From: Lachnospiraceae bacterium
GTDB lineage: Bacteria > Bacillota > Clostridia > Lachnospirales > Lachnospiraceae
NCBI GenBank assembly: GCA_022791755.1
Contig: JAAVZR010000035.1
Location: forward strand, 1 to 40,440
Direction: 5' to 3'
Length of the DNA stretch: 40,440 nt
This document shows, piece after piece, positions 25,027-34,376 of the stretch; the stretch's first letter is position 1; each line of letters begins with the position of its first letter. Below the pieces are notes generated by a model. The model had not been told where the DNA came from and ran no database searches. It saw only the letters and a list, made by a program, of their open reading frames with translations. The position numbers were made by a program, and so were the translations under genes.

Positions 25027-26580
25027 ATGAGTATTTTAACCGTAGAACATCTGACTCACGGCTTTGGAGACCGTGCCATATTCACTGATGTGTCCTTCCG
25101 CCTCTTAAAGGGAGAACACATCGGACTGGTGGGCGCCAACGGAGAGGGAAAGTCCACCTTCATGAATATCATCACCAATCAGCTTGCGCCTGATGAAGGT
25201 ATTATTTCCTGGGCTAAAAATATCCGGGTAGGCTACCTGGATCAACACACTGCCCTCAAAAAGGGCATGACCGTCCGCGACGTACTGAAATCGGCCTTTG
25301 GCTATCTGTTTGCCATGGAAGAGCGCATGAATGAGATTTGCAGCCGTCTGGGTGAAGCCTCCGAAGAGGAGATGACTCCTCTGCTTGATGAGCTGGCTGT
25401 CATTCAGGATACCCTGACGCTCCATGACTTCTATATCATAGATGCCAAAGTGGATGAGGTGGCCCGGGCTCTGGGTCTCATGGACACGGGGCTGGACAGA
25501 GACGTATCCGAACTGTCCGGAGGCCAGCGCACCCGGATACTGATGGCGAAGCTTCTGTTGGAGAAGCCGGACATCCTTCTCCTGGACGAGCCTACCAACT
25601 ATCTGGATACCGAACATATCGAGTGGCTGAAACGCTATCTGACCGGCTACGAGAATGCCTTTATCCTGATCAGCCATGATACCCCCTTTTTAAACAGCGT
25701 GATCAATCTGGTCTATCACATGCACAATGCAAAGCTGGACCGGTATGTGGGCGACTACAATCACTTTGAAGAGGTTTTTGCCGCCAGGCAGACGCAGCTG
25801 GAGGCTGCCTATAATCGCCAGCAGCAGGAGATCGCCGACCTCAAAGATTTTGTAGCACGCAATAAAGCCCGTGTGAGCACCCGCAATATGGCCATGTCCC
25901 GCCAGAAAAAGCTGGATAAGATGGAACGCATCGAGCTGGACGCAGAGAAGCCAAAGCCTCAGTTTTCGTTCCTCCCGGCCCGCACCTCCGGACGTTTTAT
26001 CTTCGAGACAAAAGATCTGGTCATCGGTTATGAGGAACCGCTGTCCTCTCCCCTGAATCTGATCATGGAGCGCGGACAGAAGGTCATACTCACCGGCGCC
26101 AACGGTATCGGCAAGACCACTCTTCTAAAGAGCATCCTGGGACTGATCCCCGCTTTGTCCGGCAGTGTGATACTGGGGGACTACCTGGAGACCGGCTATT
26201 TCGAGCAGGAAACGCCACAGAATATCGACACCACATGCCTGGAAGAAATCTGGCAGGAGTTTCCTTCCTATACCCAGTATCAGGTTCGTTCTGCTCTGGC
26301 CAAATGCGGCCTCACCACCGCCCATATCGAAAGCAAGGTGCGCGTCTTAAGCGGCGGCGAGCAGGCTAAGGTCCGGCTGTGCAAGCTGATGAACCGGGAG
26401 ACCAATGTACTCATACTGGACGAGCCCACCAATCACCTGGACACAGATGCCAAGGCCGAGCTTCTGCGGGCATTGAAAGAATATAAGGGCAGTATACTCA
26501 TGACCTGTCATGAACCGGAGTTCTATAAGTCTCTGGCAAACCAGGTGTGGGATTGCAGCCGCTGGACGACGAAGATCTGA
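25027..26580 (+). CDS. ABC-F family ATPase (ribosome-associated type)
   Basis: Product of 517 aa with two nucleotide-binding domains and no membrane segment. NBD1: Walker A GLVGANGEGKSTF, signature SELSGGQRTRILMAK, Walker B DILLLDEPTNYLD. NBD2: Walker A LTGANGIGKTTLL, signature VLSGGEQAKVRLCK, Walker B NVLILDEPTNHLD. The linker between them (about 245-320) is charged and helical, as in the P-site tRNA interaction motif of ABC-F proteins. These factors act on stalled or drug-bound ribosomes. Nothing here shows whether this one gives antibiotic resistance or is a housekeeping paralogue. AAGGA lies 8 nt before the ATG. Confidence 0.93.
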   Translation: MSILTVEHLTHGFGDRAIFTDVSFRLLKGEHIGLVGANGEGKSTFMNIITNQLAPDEGIISWAKNIRVGYLDQHTALKKGMTVRDVLKSAFGYLFAMEERMNEICSRLGEASEEEMTPLLDELAVIQDTLTLHDFYIIDAKVDEVARALGLMDTGLDRDVSELSGGQRTRILMAKLLLEKPDILLLDEPTNYLDTEHIEWLKRYLTGYENAFILISHDTPFLNSVINLVYHMHNAKLDRYVGDYNHFEEVFAARQTQLEAAYNRQQQEIADLKDFVARNKARVSTRNMAMSRQKKLDKMERIELDAEKPKPQFSFLPARTSGRFIFETKDLVIGYEEPLSSPLNLIMERGQKVILTGANGIGKTTLLKSILGLIPALSGSVILGDYLETGYFEQETPQNIDTTCLEEIWQEFPSYTQYQVRSALAKCGLTTAHIESKVRVLSGGEQAKVRLCKLMNRETNVLILDEPTNHLDTDAKAELLRALKEYKGSILMTCHEPEFYKSLANQVWDCSRWTTKI

Positions 26581-26604
26581 GGCCCTCCGGGATCTTCAGG
26601 AAAG

Positions 26605-27180
26605 CTATCTATCCACCAGAACCATGGTAATCGGAAAGCGAACATGTTTTCTGTAAAACTCTTCCGGGGTAAGACGGTGATTTTCCATGCCATAGACCGC
26701 ATTCAGGAAACGGAGCTTCCCGGCCTCCTCCCCCGGTCTGTCCCCTTCCGCCTCCCGGATAAAGGCCGCGTAATGGGCTCCCCTCCCATGCCAGTAGGCG
26801 ATGATGCCCGCTGTGCGCTCCGGCGCCTTTCCGAGAATCCGGTCCATCCCCCGCCTGGTACAGGCCAGCCGGAAACGATACCCCCTGCGATGCAGATACC
26901 ACCATACGGCCAGGGGGTGACTGCCGATCCGCCCTCCCCACAGGAGCATGCGTTCCATCTGTCCGGCCACCTCCCGGGCCGGCTCCTCCGCCCCCATGAA
27001 CCGAAGGAAATTATAGCAGGCGATCCAGCCGCAGCCGGTCTCCCTGCTGGTCTTCGATCCATAGCTGATCCCGCCAAGACGCCCCTGGTGAATCAGGTAG
27101 CCGTCCTGAGAAAATGCAGCCGGATCAATCTCTGTTTTTCTCTCCTGACGGTGAAAACGCCAGTCCCAAAAGCTTCTCAT
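26605..27180 (-). CDS. Putative papain-fold cysteine peptidase-like protein
   Basis: Product of 191 aa. TGCGWIACYNFLRFM (about 48-62) resembles the nucleophile helix of C39-like and related papain-fold enzymes (x-C-G-x-x-A). GRGAHYAAFIRE (about 131-142) supplies a candidate His and LRFLNAVYG a candidate Asn. The order Cys-His-Asn and the length fit a small single-domain enzyme. No signal peptide or membrane segment is seen, so a cytoplasmic role is likely. GGAAGG precedes the ATG. It is convergent with the ABC-F gene (24 bp gap) and divergent from argG. Substrate unknown. Confidence 0.7.
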   Translation of the reverse strand: MRSFWDWRFHRQERKTEIDPAAFSQDGYLIHQGRLGGISYGSKTSRETGCGWIACYNFLRFMGAEEPAREVAGQMERMLLWGGRIGSHPLAVWWYLHRRGYRFRLACTRRGMDRILGKAPERTAGIIAYWHGRGAHYAAFIREAEGDRPGEEAGKLRFLNAVYGMENHRLTPEEFYRKHVRFPITMVLVDR

Positions 27181-27242
27181 CCGCCTTTCCTTCCTGTCTC
27201 TCTGCCCGGCCTGCCATATTGCACAGCAAACCGGTTCTTTTT

Positions 27243-27297
27243 AATATTTATTCATCATTTCCCACAAAATTTCCGCATAATGTAAATTTTTATTCAT
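27243..27297. promoter_or_regulatory. Two ARG boxes (ArgR/AhrC operators) upstream of argG
   Basis: On the minus strand ATGAATAAATATT (27243-27255) and ATGAATAAAAATT (27285-27297) match the half of the Bacillus AhrC box ATGAATAAAAATTCA at 12 and 13 of 13 positions. They are 42 bp apart, about four helical turns, and the second ends 8 bp before the -35 of argG. Confidence 0.7.
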
Positions 27298-27304
27298 ATT
27301 CCCC

Positions 27305-27333
27305 TTGATTTTTCCTGGGAACAGGTGTATATT
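27305..27333 (+). promoter_or_regulatory. Promoter of argG
   Basis: TTGATT (27305-27310), 17 bp, TATATT (27328-27333), followed by a ~60-nt leader to the ATG. Confidence 0.65.
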
Positions 27334-27398
27334 TATGAGCAGCGATTCAAGCAAAACAAACCGGCATATGCCGTTATTCATTTCGGGAGGACACGATC

Positions 27399-28628
27399 AT
27401 GAAAGAAAAAGTTGTATTAGCCTACTCCGGCGGCCTGGACACCACTGCTATCATTCCCTGGTTAAAGGAGCACTTCGACTACGAAGTCATCTGCTGCTGC
27501 ATCGACTGCGGCCAGGGCAGCGAACTGGACGGCCTGGAAGAGAGAGCCAGACTCTCCGGGGCCTCCAAGCTCTACATTGAAAATATCATCGACGACTTCT
27601 GCGATCATTATATCATACCCTGCGTCCAGGCGGGAGCCGTTTATGAAAATAAATATCTGTTAGGCACCTCCATGGCCCGCCCGGCCATCGCCAAAAAGCT
27701 GGTGGAAATCGCCCGCAAGGAGGGCGCCACCGCCATCTGCCACGGAGCCACCGGCAAAGGCAACGATCAGATCCGCTTTGAGCTGGGCATCAAGGCCCTG
27801 GCCCCCGATCTGAAGATCATCGCTCCCTGGCGTATGACCGATATATGGACCATGCAGTCCCGGGAAGATGAGATCGCCTACTGTGAGGCCCACGGAATCC
27901 ATCTGCCCTTCTCCTCCGATTCCAGCTACAGCCGCGACCGCAATCTGTGGCATATCAGCCATGAAGGACTGGAGCTGGAGGATCCCTCCAGCGAACCCAA
28001 TTACGAGCATCTCTTAGTCCTGGGGGTCTCGCCGGAGAAGGCCCCCGATGCACCGGAATATGTCACCATGACCTTTGAGGCCGGCGTTCCCAAGACCTTA
28101 AACGGCAAGGCCATGAAGGTATCCGAGATCATCGCCGCTCTGAATGTTCTCGGCGGCAGGCATGGAATCGGCATCGTCGATATCGTGGAAAACCGCGTAG
28201 TGGGCATGAAGTCCCGAGGCGTCTATGAGACTCCCGGCGGCACGATCCTGATGGAGGCCCACGCTCAGTTGGAGGAGCTGGTACTGGATCGGGCCACCAT
28301 GGAGACCAAAAAAGACCTGGGCAATAAGTTCGCTCAGATCGTATACGAGGGCAAATGGTTTACCCCCCTTCGCGAGGCCGTGCAGGCCTTCGTCACCAGC
28401 ACCCAAAAGTATGTGACCGGCGAAGTGAAGTTTAAGCTCTATAAGGGCAATATCATCAAGGCCGGCACCACCTCGCCCTACAGTCTGTACAGCGAGTCCC
28501 TGGCTTCCTTCACCACCGGAGATCTGTATGACCACCACGATGCAGACGGCTTTATCACCCTCTTCGGCCTGCCCTTAAAGGTACGCGCCATGAAGCTGGC
28601 AGAAAGCGGGCTGTCCTGCGAGGACTGA
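27399..28628 (+). CDS. argG: Argininosuccinate synthase
   Basis: Product of 409 aa, normal length. It joins citrulline and aspartate with ATP in arginine synthesis. The P-loop of the PPi-synthetase fold is clear ([18 protein letters not shown]). [18 protein letters not shown], the [20 protein letters not shown] stretch and [11 protein letters not shown] follow, all conserved. GGGAGG precedes the ATG. It is monocistronic, with ARG boxes upstream and a strong terminator downstream, so arginine repression is likely. argH is not in the window. Confidence 0.97.
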   Translation: MKEKVVLAYSGGLDTTAIIPWLKEHFDYEVICCCIDCGQGSELDGLEERARLSGASKLYIENIIDDFCDHYIIPCVQAGAVYENKYLLGTSMARPAIAKKLVEIARKEGATAICHGATGKGNDQIRFELGIKALAPDLKIIAPWRMTDIWTMQSREDEIAYCEAHGIHLPFSSDSSYSRDRNLWHISHEGLELEDPSSEPNYEHLLVLGVSPEKAPDAPEYVTMTFEAGVPKTLNGKAMKVSEIIAALNVLGGRHGIGIVDIVENRVVGMKSRGVYETPGGTILMEAHAQLEELVLDRATMETKKDLGNKFAQIVYEGKWFTPLREAVQAFVTSTQKYVTGEVKFKLYKGNIIKAGTTSPYSLYSESLASFTTGDLYDHHDADGFITLFGLPLKVRAMKLAESGLSCED

Positions 28629-28681
28629 CCGGCGAAGCGAAATCTGCCCGGCGCTTTCTCCCATACCCCATAAATGCAGGA

Positions 28682-28731
28682 GGCTGCCTCCCCGGCCGAC
28701 AGAACCGCCGGGTGGCAGCTTCTTTTCTTTT
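28682..28731 (+). terminator. Rho-independent terminator of argG
   Basis: GCTGCC and GGCAGC pair, with an inner CCGGC/GCCGG continuing the stem, followed by TTCTTTTCTTTT. Confidence 0.88.
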
Positions 28732-28773
28732 ACTGTACCGGCCCTCTCTGCACCGGCATTTTCTCTTCTCTGT

Positions 28774-30453
28774 CTACTCTGCCTTCATCCGCCTCAGGCA
28801 GCCGTCCGCCCCCATCAGTTCGTCATAAGTCCCCGCTGCTGTGAATCTTCCGTCTTCCAATACCAGAATCATGTCATACGACCGCAGAATCTCCGGATTC
28901 AGGCGATGCGTCACAGTAATCAGCAGACATTCTCTCAATGACAACAGATTCAGCTCGATCTCCTTTGCCGTCCGTTCATCCAGGCTGGAGGTGAACTCGT
29001 CAAAAAGCAGAATCCGTTTTCCCCGAAGCAGGACTCTGGCCAGCCCGAGTCTCTGCCTTTCCCCTCCGGAGAGGTTCTTTCCGTTCTCCTCCACCCAGGT
29101 GTCCAGTCCATTGGGAAGAGCCTCCAGAAACGGGCCCAGGCCGGCCTGGCATATGGCCTCACGGATCTGTTCTTCGCCGTATTCCTCACAGTACAGCCCA
29201 ATATTATTGCGAAGCGTATCGGTAAAGAGAAACGTATCCTGCCACACCATGCCGATCTGGCCGGCCAGACTGTCCCCTCTGATCCGGCGAAGCTCTGTGC
29301 CGTCGAAGCGGATCTGCCCGCCGTACTTTGGATGAAACCCGGATAAAAGCGCCATGACCGTACTTTTCCCGCTGCCGCTCTTTCCCACTATGGCATAACG
29401 TTTACCCGTTTCAAAGACAAAGGAAAGTCCCCGGAGGATTTTCTTCTGCGTTCCATAGTCAAAAGTGACTTTCTCCAGATGAATCCTCTCTGCGGGCATT
29501 GAAAGGACCTTTGTTCCCCCTTCCTTCTCCACGGTCATCAGCTGCCGGAAACGCTCCTCCAGGGGCCCGGCCCCATGAAAATCCGATATGACCGACGGAA
29601 GGCTGACTAAAGGGGATACGATCAGAGAAATCAGATTTCCAAAGCCCAGTATCATACCTGCGGAGATAGTCCCGCGGATCGCGAACCAGGCGGCGGCAGC
29701 CATGACAATGATGGTAGACAAAAGCGCGGTCAGCTCACCGGCATACATACATATGGCCCGGGATATCTCGCCCTTTTTCTTAGCCTCCTCCATTTCCCGG
29801 TTCTTCGCCTCACATTTTTTCAGAATGGCCGGAAGAATCCCAAAGGAGCGAATCAGGAGAAATCCGCCAAAATCATCCTGGATCTCCGTCATATATTTAC
29901 CGGTGCAGGCCGTATATTCCTTCATACTTCTTTGGATGGGACCGGTGGTCAGCCGGGTCGCCGCCAGGGTCGCCAGTGCCAGCATTAACATCAGAATCAG
30001 CATGAGAGGCTCCACCGCCAGGGATATCATGACAGCCGTCACAAAGGACAGCGCGCACTCCAGACTCCGGATGATATTGGAAAAGTACAGGTTTTCATAG
30101 GTATTTATCGTATTGCTCAGGTCGTTGACATACTCCGCACGGTTCACAGCGTCAAATTCCGCCGGCGTCTTTCCCATAATCCCGGCAAAGATATCCTGCT
30201 TCAGCTGATATCTGGCATCTGCAATCATCGCGGACTTCGCACTGTGGTACAGAATCTCCAGAATCATGTACGCCGCCGCAAACAGGCAGTTCCCCGCCAG
30301 AGTAAAGAGCACTCCCCGCTCCCCACCCTTCACATAGTCCACCAGCGAGGGCATTACCACGCTAAACCAGATGCCGGAGGCTGCGGTGGTGGCTGTCAAC
30401 AGCAGAACAAACAAATAAAAGCGCGTTTTTCTTCTGAACATATAGCGATACAT
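28774..30453 (-). CDS. ABC transporter, fused permease and ATP-binding protein (exporter type)
   Basis: Product of 559 aa. Residues ~1-310 hold six hydrophobic helices (for example FYLFVLLLTATTAASGIWF and two close pairs near 130-160 and 245-280). The C-terminal ATPase has Walker A AIVGKSGSGKSTVMAL, signature NLSGGERQRLGLARVL, Walker B RILLFDEFTSSLD and H-loop LLITVTHRLN. I chose the ATG at 30451-30453 because GGGGGGAGAG is next to it; the frame is open for 35 codons more without a site. It could be a homodimer or pair with a partner elsewhere. The substrate cannot be told; the XRE gene upstream may regulate it. Confidence 0.88.
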   Translation of the reverse strand: MYRYMFRRKTRFYLFVLLLTATTAASGIWFSVVMPSLVDYVKGGERGVLFTLAGNCLFAAAYMILEILYHSAKSAMIADARYQLKQDIFAGIMGKTPAEFDAVNRAEYVNDLSNTINTYENLYFSNIIRSLECALSFVTAVMISLAVEPLMLILMLMLALATLAATRLTTGPIQRSMKEYTACTGKYMTEIQDDFGGFLLIRSFGILPAILKKCEAKNREMEEAKKKGEISRAICMYAGELTALLSTIIVMAAAAWFAIRGTISAGMILGFGNLISLIVSPLVSLPSVISDFHGAGPLEERFRQLMTVEKEGGTKVLSMPAERIHLEKVTFDYGTQKKILRGLSFVFETGKRYAIVGKSGSGKSTVMALLSGFHPKYGGQIRFDGTELRRIRGDSLAGQIGMVWQDTFLFTDTLRNNIGLYCEEYGEEQIREAICQAGLGPFLEALPNGLDTWVEENGKNLSGGERQRLGLARVLLRGKRILLFDEFTSSLDERTAKEIELNLLSLRECLLITVTHRLNPEILRSYDMILVLEDGRFTAAGTYDELMGADGCLRRMKAE

Positions 30454-30600
30454 GGCTCTCCCCCCTCTGCCGGTTTTTATCCGGGCCTTTCGGTCTTCAC
30501 TGGATATCACATTACGGATATCTTTATGATACAGGGAGATTTGCCTGTTTTCAAACAAGCAGCCATTGTACCTGCCGCTATGAAAAATTGTGCGGTGTTC

Positions 30601-31542
30601 TCACCATGCCTCCATATCTTTTTTTATCTTTTCTGCAAAATAGGTAGAAAACTCTATCTGCGGCAGCAGGCAGAGCAAATCCTCTTTGGCCTGTGACGCC
30701 CTCTCTGTCCAGCCCCTTCTCCTACAGAGCCGGAACCATCCGGTCAGACAATCAAACCTTTCCCACAGGCTGCCGTATTTCATAACCGCCTTTGCGTACT
30801 TCTCTGTCAGGTCCTCATCTCCGGCCCCGGCCGCCGCCAGAGCGCATTGCAGCCACAGCGCTGCGTTTCGTTCGTCCGGCGGCAGCAAAATCTTCTCCAC
30901 CGCCTCGTTCTGCATAAAAGCCAGCAATTCCTCATATCGCCCCGTCTGATGCAGCGCCTCGAAGTACAGCTGAAGCGTCTCTCGTCCCGGGTTTTGAGAA
31001 AAATCCTCCTTACATTCTTCTAAGATGCGGCGGCATTCTCCCTGGTTCACACGCAGCTGAATCCGCTGCAAACGATAAATCAGCCCGCCTGTCCTCTCGA
31101 TCATCTCTTCGGTGACAGCCAGCGAACGGGCCGCCGCCTCCCTGCTCTGCTGCAAAAGAAGATGAATTTCCTCCGTTTTCAGCTCTATCCTCTCCTGCTC
31201 CAGTTTCGCCGCATCCCCGATCCCGGATTTCAGAGCGCTGTCCACTGTCCTTAGTTCCATGCGAAGGCACTCCATGGCCTCCTCAAAGATATGGTCCTCT
31301 CTCAGTACCGAATATTTGCACACCAGCTCCCGCACCCGCTCCAATGCAGAGATCCCAAAAAGCTCATCAATACTCACCCCGAAAAACAGGGCGATCTTTG
31401 GCAGCAGGGAAATCTCCGGCGTACCGTTTCCCACCTCCCAGCGGGAGACGGTCTGGGGCACCAGATAGAGATATTCCGCCAGCTGCGATTGTGTGATATT
31501 GCGTTCTTTTCTAAGCAGCGCTATTTTCTCTCCGATCGTCAT
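30601..31542 (-). CDS. XRE family transcriptional regulator with helical repeat domain
   Basis: Product of 313 aa. Residues ~1-65 are an HTH_3 domain (EKIALLRKERNITQSQLAEY, then VPQTVSRWEVGNGTPEISLL). The remainder is helical with TPR-like spacing (LYFEALHQTGRYEELLAFMQ; NAALWLQCALAAAGAGDEDL), as in Rgg/PlcR-like or related regulators that bind peptides or proteins; the ligand is unknown. GGGGAGG precedes the ATG. It lies about 150 bp upstream of the ABC exporter and 70 bp downstream of the excisionase-like gene, all in the same direction. Confidence 0.88.
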   Translation of the reverse strand: MTIGEKIALLRKERNITQSQLAEYLYLVPQTVSRWEVGNGTPEISLLPKIALFFGVSIDELFGISALERVRELVCKYSVLREDHIFEEAMECLRMELRTVDSALKSGIGDAAKLEQERIELKTEEIHLLLQQSREAAARSLAVTEEMIERTGGLIYRLQRIQLRVNQGECRRILEECKEDFSQNPGRETLQLYFEALHQTGRYEELLAFMQNEAVEKILLPPDERNAALWLQCALAAAGAGDEDLTEKYAKAVMKYGSLWERFDCLTGWFRLCRRRGWTERASQAKEDLLCLLPQIEFSTYFAEKIKKDMEAW

Positions 31543-31611
31543 ATATGCCTCCCCGGTATCCCTTCCGCGCCTGCCTGCTCCAATGGATAGGATACGCCCC
31601 GGACGCCGCCT

Positions 31612-32226
31612 TTATTGCGCTTCGCACAGGTTCATCATGGCGCAGGCCGCTTCCATGGCTCCGCTGAAGGCAAAACGGGCCTGTTCTCTGAACTCATCAT
31701 ACTCGTAGCTCATCTCCAGGCGCTTCGGTCCGTCCTGATATACCTTTGCCAGACTCTTCAGACGTTCGTAGAGATACCTGGCCTCCTGTTCTGTTACACC
31801 GGGAATATCTATGGCCGCACAGGCGCAAAATCGCGGAGCTTTCCTGCGCCGCAGAAAATTCTCCACCAGCGCCGCCGGTGAAGCCGGTTCCGGCGATTTC
31901 TCCCGTGTCATTTCAACCTGCGTTTTCTTTTCCTGTACCGCCACTGTTTCAGCCTGTGCGGTTCTGCGGGGCATCTCCTGAAAAGGCTGCCCGGCTGCTG
32001 CCTTTTGGGGCTCCTCATCCCGGTGCGGCCTGACATCGGGAACCCCTTCGCTGTCCTTTCCGGGTACGTCAAATAACGCCTCGATATCCTCCTGTGTAAA
32101 GCGCCACTGCACGCCGATCCGGCGTCCCTTTAACTTACCGTCCCGGATATAATTCCGGATCGTCCGCAGAGTAAGTCCTGTGATCTGCGCCGCATCCTCC
32201 GCCGTATACAATTTTTCAAATCCCAT
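31612..32226 (-). CDS. Helix-turn-helix (excisionase/MerR-like) DNA-binding protein
   Basis: Product of 204 aa. Residues ~1-52 form a winged HTH_17 domain: YTAEDAAQITGLTLRTIRNY, KLKGRRIGVQWRFTQEDIEA. A long low-complexity linker (about 55-110, rich in Pro, Glu, Gln, Arg) leads to a C-terminal part with CACAAIDIPGVTEQEARYLY and a helical end. No phage genes surround it, so it is probably a chromosomal regulator. The start ATG at 32224-32226 follows AGAGGGATCAGG. I do not recognise the C-terminal domain. Confidence 0.78.
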   Translation of the reverse strand: MGFEKLYTAEDAAQITGLTLRTIRNYIRDGKLKGRRIGVQWRFTQEDIEALFDVPGKDSEGVPDVRPHRDEEPQKAAAGQPFQEMPRRTAQAETVAVQEKKTQVEMTREKSPEPASPAALVENFLRRRKAPRFCACAAIDIPGVTEQEARYLYERLKSLAKVYQDGPKRLEMSYEYDEFREQARFAFSGAMEAACAMMNLCEAQ

Positions 32227-32258
32227 CCTGATCCCTCTTTTCCTTTGTTTTCACTTAT

Positions 32259-32287
32259 ATTCTATATTCTTCTCCATAAACTGTCAA
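32259..32287 (-). promoter_or_regulatory. Promoter of the HTH gene
   Basis: Minus strand: perfect TTGACA (32282-32287), 17 bp, TAGAAT (32259-32264); ~30 nt to the ATG. Confidence 0.78.
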
Positions 32288-32365
32288 TATCTTACGGTCT
32301 TCGACATGGAAACGCTCCAACATACCGCTGCCCTTTGTGTGCTCCCTTGTTCACGGAGGGTATTA

Positions 32366-32412
32366 TCCACACAAAAAATGGCAGCAGGATTCCGGCCTGC
32401 CGCCATTTTATG
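32366..32412 (-). terminator. Terminator of typA (possibly bidirectional)
   Basis: AAAATGGC/GCCATTTT with an inner GCAGG/CCTGC form a long stem with one mismatch. On the minus strand it is followed by TTTTTTGTG. It lies about 60 bp after the typA stop. Confidence 0.85.
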
Positions 32413-32470
32413 AAAATCTTACGTTTATGATCCGGCTCTAAACCGGCCTGCCGCACGGCGTGAACGCGGA

Positions 32471-34303
32471 CTACTGTTTATTAAATCCACTCCTCTTACG
32501 CAGCTTGGAATCCAGGATTCTCTTGCGAATTCTCAGATGCTTCGGCGTCACCTCCAGAAGCTCATCGGTGTCGATGAATTCCAGGCTCTGCTCCAGGCTC
32601 ATCTCCCGCGGCGTGGTCAGCTTCAGCGCATCGTCCGAACCGGATGCCCGGGTATTGCTCAGATGCTTCGTCTTGCAGACATTCACTTCCACATCATCTG
32701 TCTTGCAGTTTTCCCCGATGACCATACCTGCATAGACCTTCTGTCCCGGCCCGATGAACAGCGTCCCCCGCTCCTGGGCGTTAAAAAGGCCGTAGGTCAC
32801 GCTCTCTCCCGTCTCGAAAGCGATCAGAGAGCCGTTCTTGCGATAGGAAATATCGCCCTTGTACACGCCATATCCGTCGAATACCTGGTTCATGATCCCG
32901 TTGCCCTTCGTATCCGTCATGAATTCACCGCGATAGCCGATCAGGCCCCGGGAAGGAATCGCAAACTCCAGGCGGGTATAACCGCCATTGGCCGTACCCA
33001 TGCCCTGCAACTCGCCCTTTCGCAGGCTCAGCTTCTGGATCACGCTGCCGGAAAATTCCTCCGGCACGTCCACATAGACTAACTCCATGGGCTCCAGCTT
33101 ACGCCCCTTATCATCGGTCTTGTACAGTACCTCCGCCTTGCTGACAGCAAACTCATAGCCTTCACGACGCATATTTTCTATCAGGACAGACAGATGCAGT
33201 TCACCTCTTCCGGATACCTTGAAGCAGTCCGCGCTGTCCGTCTCTTCCACCCGCAGGCTCACATCCGTATTCAGCTCCTTAAACAGCCGGTCTCTGATAT
33301 GACGGGACGTGACATATTTGCCGTCCTGTCCGGCAAAGGGACTGTCATTGACCAAAAAATGCATGGCAATCGTAGGCTCGGAAATCTTCTGGAACGGAAT
33401 CGGCACGGGATGCTCCGGCGCACACAGCGTATCGCCGATATGAAGATCCGCGATACCCGACACCGCCACGATGGAACCGATCCCCGCCTCCGTGACCTCC
33501 ACCTTATTCAGCCCGTCAAACTCATAGAGCTTGCTGACTTTGACCTTTTTCTGCTTGTCCGGGTCATGGTGATTCACCAGAACCACCTCCTGATTGACCC
33601 GCAGCGAACCGTTATCTATCTTGCCTACGCCGATCCGCCCCACATATTCATTGTAATCAATGGTGCTGACCAGCATCTGAGCCGGGGCATCGGGATCGCC
33701 CTCAGGGGCCGGGATATAGTCGAGAATCGTCTCAAACAGCGGAATCATATCCTTTGACTCATCCTCCAGACTCAGCCTGGCAAATCCTGCCTTCGCCGAT
33801 GCGTAGACAAAAGGACAGTCTAATTGCTCATCGTTCGCCTCCAGCTCCAAAAAGAGCTCCAGTACCTCATCCACCACCTCTGACGGCCTGGCCTCAGGAC
33901 GGTCGATCTTATTGATGCAGACGATAACAGGCAGCGAAAGCTCCAGTGCTTTGCGCAGCACGAACTTGGTCTGAGGCATGGCTCCCTCGAAGGCATCCAC
34001 CAACAGGACTACGCCGTTCACCATCTTAAGGACCCGCTCCACCTCGCCGCCGAAATCCGCATGGCCGGGAGTATCCACGATATTAATCTTCGTATTCTTA
34101 TAAGTGACTGCCGTATTCTTTGACAGAATCGTGATGCCGCGCTCCCGCTCGATATCACCCGAGTCCATGACCCGCTCGGCCACCTCCTGGCCCGCGCGGA
34201 ACACACCGCTTTGCTTTAACAGTTCATCCACCAGCGTCGTCTTGCCGTGATCGACATGGGCGATGATGGCTACATTTCTCACATCTTCTCTTTTCGTTCT
34301 CAT
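32471..34303 (-). CDS. typA: Translational GTPase TypA/BipA
   Basis: Product of 610 aa, full length. It is an EF-G-like ribosome-binding GTPase involved in 50S assembly and stress responses. G1 is [19 protein letters not shown]2 region [13 protein letters not shown]3 [17 protein letters not shown] and G4 [13 protein letters not shown]. The BipA-specific C-terminal domain follows, with [20 protein letters not shown] and LRIRKRILD near the end. AGAGGT lies 5 nt upstream of the ATG at 34301-34303. Its promoter overlaps the end of mscS and a terminator follows. Confidence 0.96.
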   Translation of the reverse strand: MRTKREDVRNVAIIAHVDHGKTTLVDELLKQSGVFRAGQEVAERVMDSGDIERERGITILSKNTAVTYKNTKINIVDTPGHADFGGEVERVLKMVNGVVLLVDAFEGAMPQTKFVLRKALELSLPVIVCINKIDRPEARPSEVVDEVLELFLELEANDEQLDCPFVYASAKAGFARLSLEDESKDMIPLFETILDYIPAPEGDPDAPAQMLVSTIDYNEYVGRIGVGKIDNGSLRVNQEVVLVNHHDPDKQKKVKVSKLYEFDGLNKVEVTEAGIGSIVAVSGIADLHIGDTLCAPEHPVPIPFQKISEPTIAMHFLVNDSPFAGQDGKYVTSRHIRDRLFKELNTDVSLRVEETDSADCFKVSGRGELHLSVLIENMRREGYEFAVSKAEVLYKTDDKGRKLEPMELVYVDVPEEFSGSVIQKLSLRKGELQGMGTANGGYTRLEFAIPSRGLIGYRGEFMTDTKGNGIMNQVFDGYGVYKGDISYRKNGSLIAFETGESVTYGLFNAQERGTLFIGPGQKVYAGMVIGENCKTDDVEVNVCKTKHLSNTRASGSDDALKLTTPREMSLEQSLEFIDTDELLEVTPKHLRIRKRILDSKLRKRSGFNKQ

Positions 34304-34348
34304 AGATACCTCTTCTCATTTTATCGCAGCTTCAAATCTAACTGTTTT

Positions 34349-34376
34349 ATTTTATCACGTTTTTTGGCGATTTCAA
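34349..34376 (-). promoter_or_regulatory. Probable promoter of typA
   Basis: Minus strand: TTGAAA (34371-34376), 16 bp, TAAAAT (34349-34354). The -35 overlaps the stop codon of the MscS gene. Confidence 0.55.
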
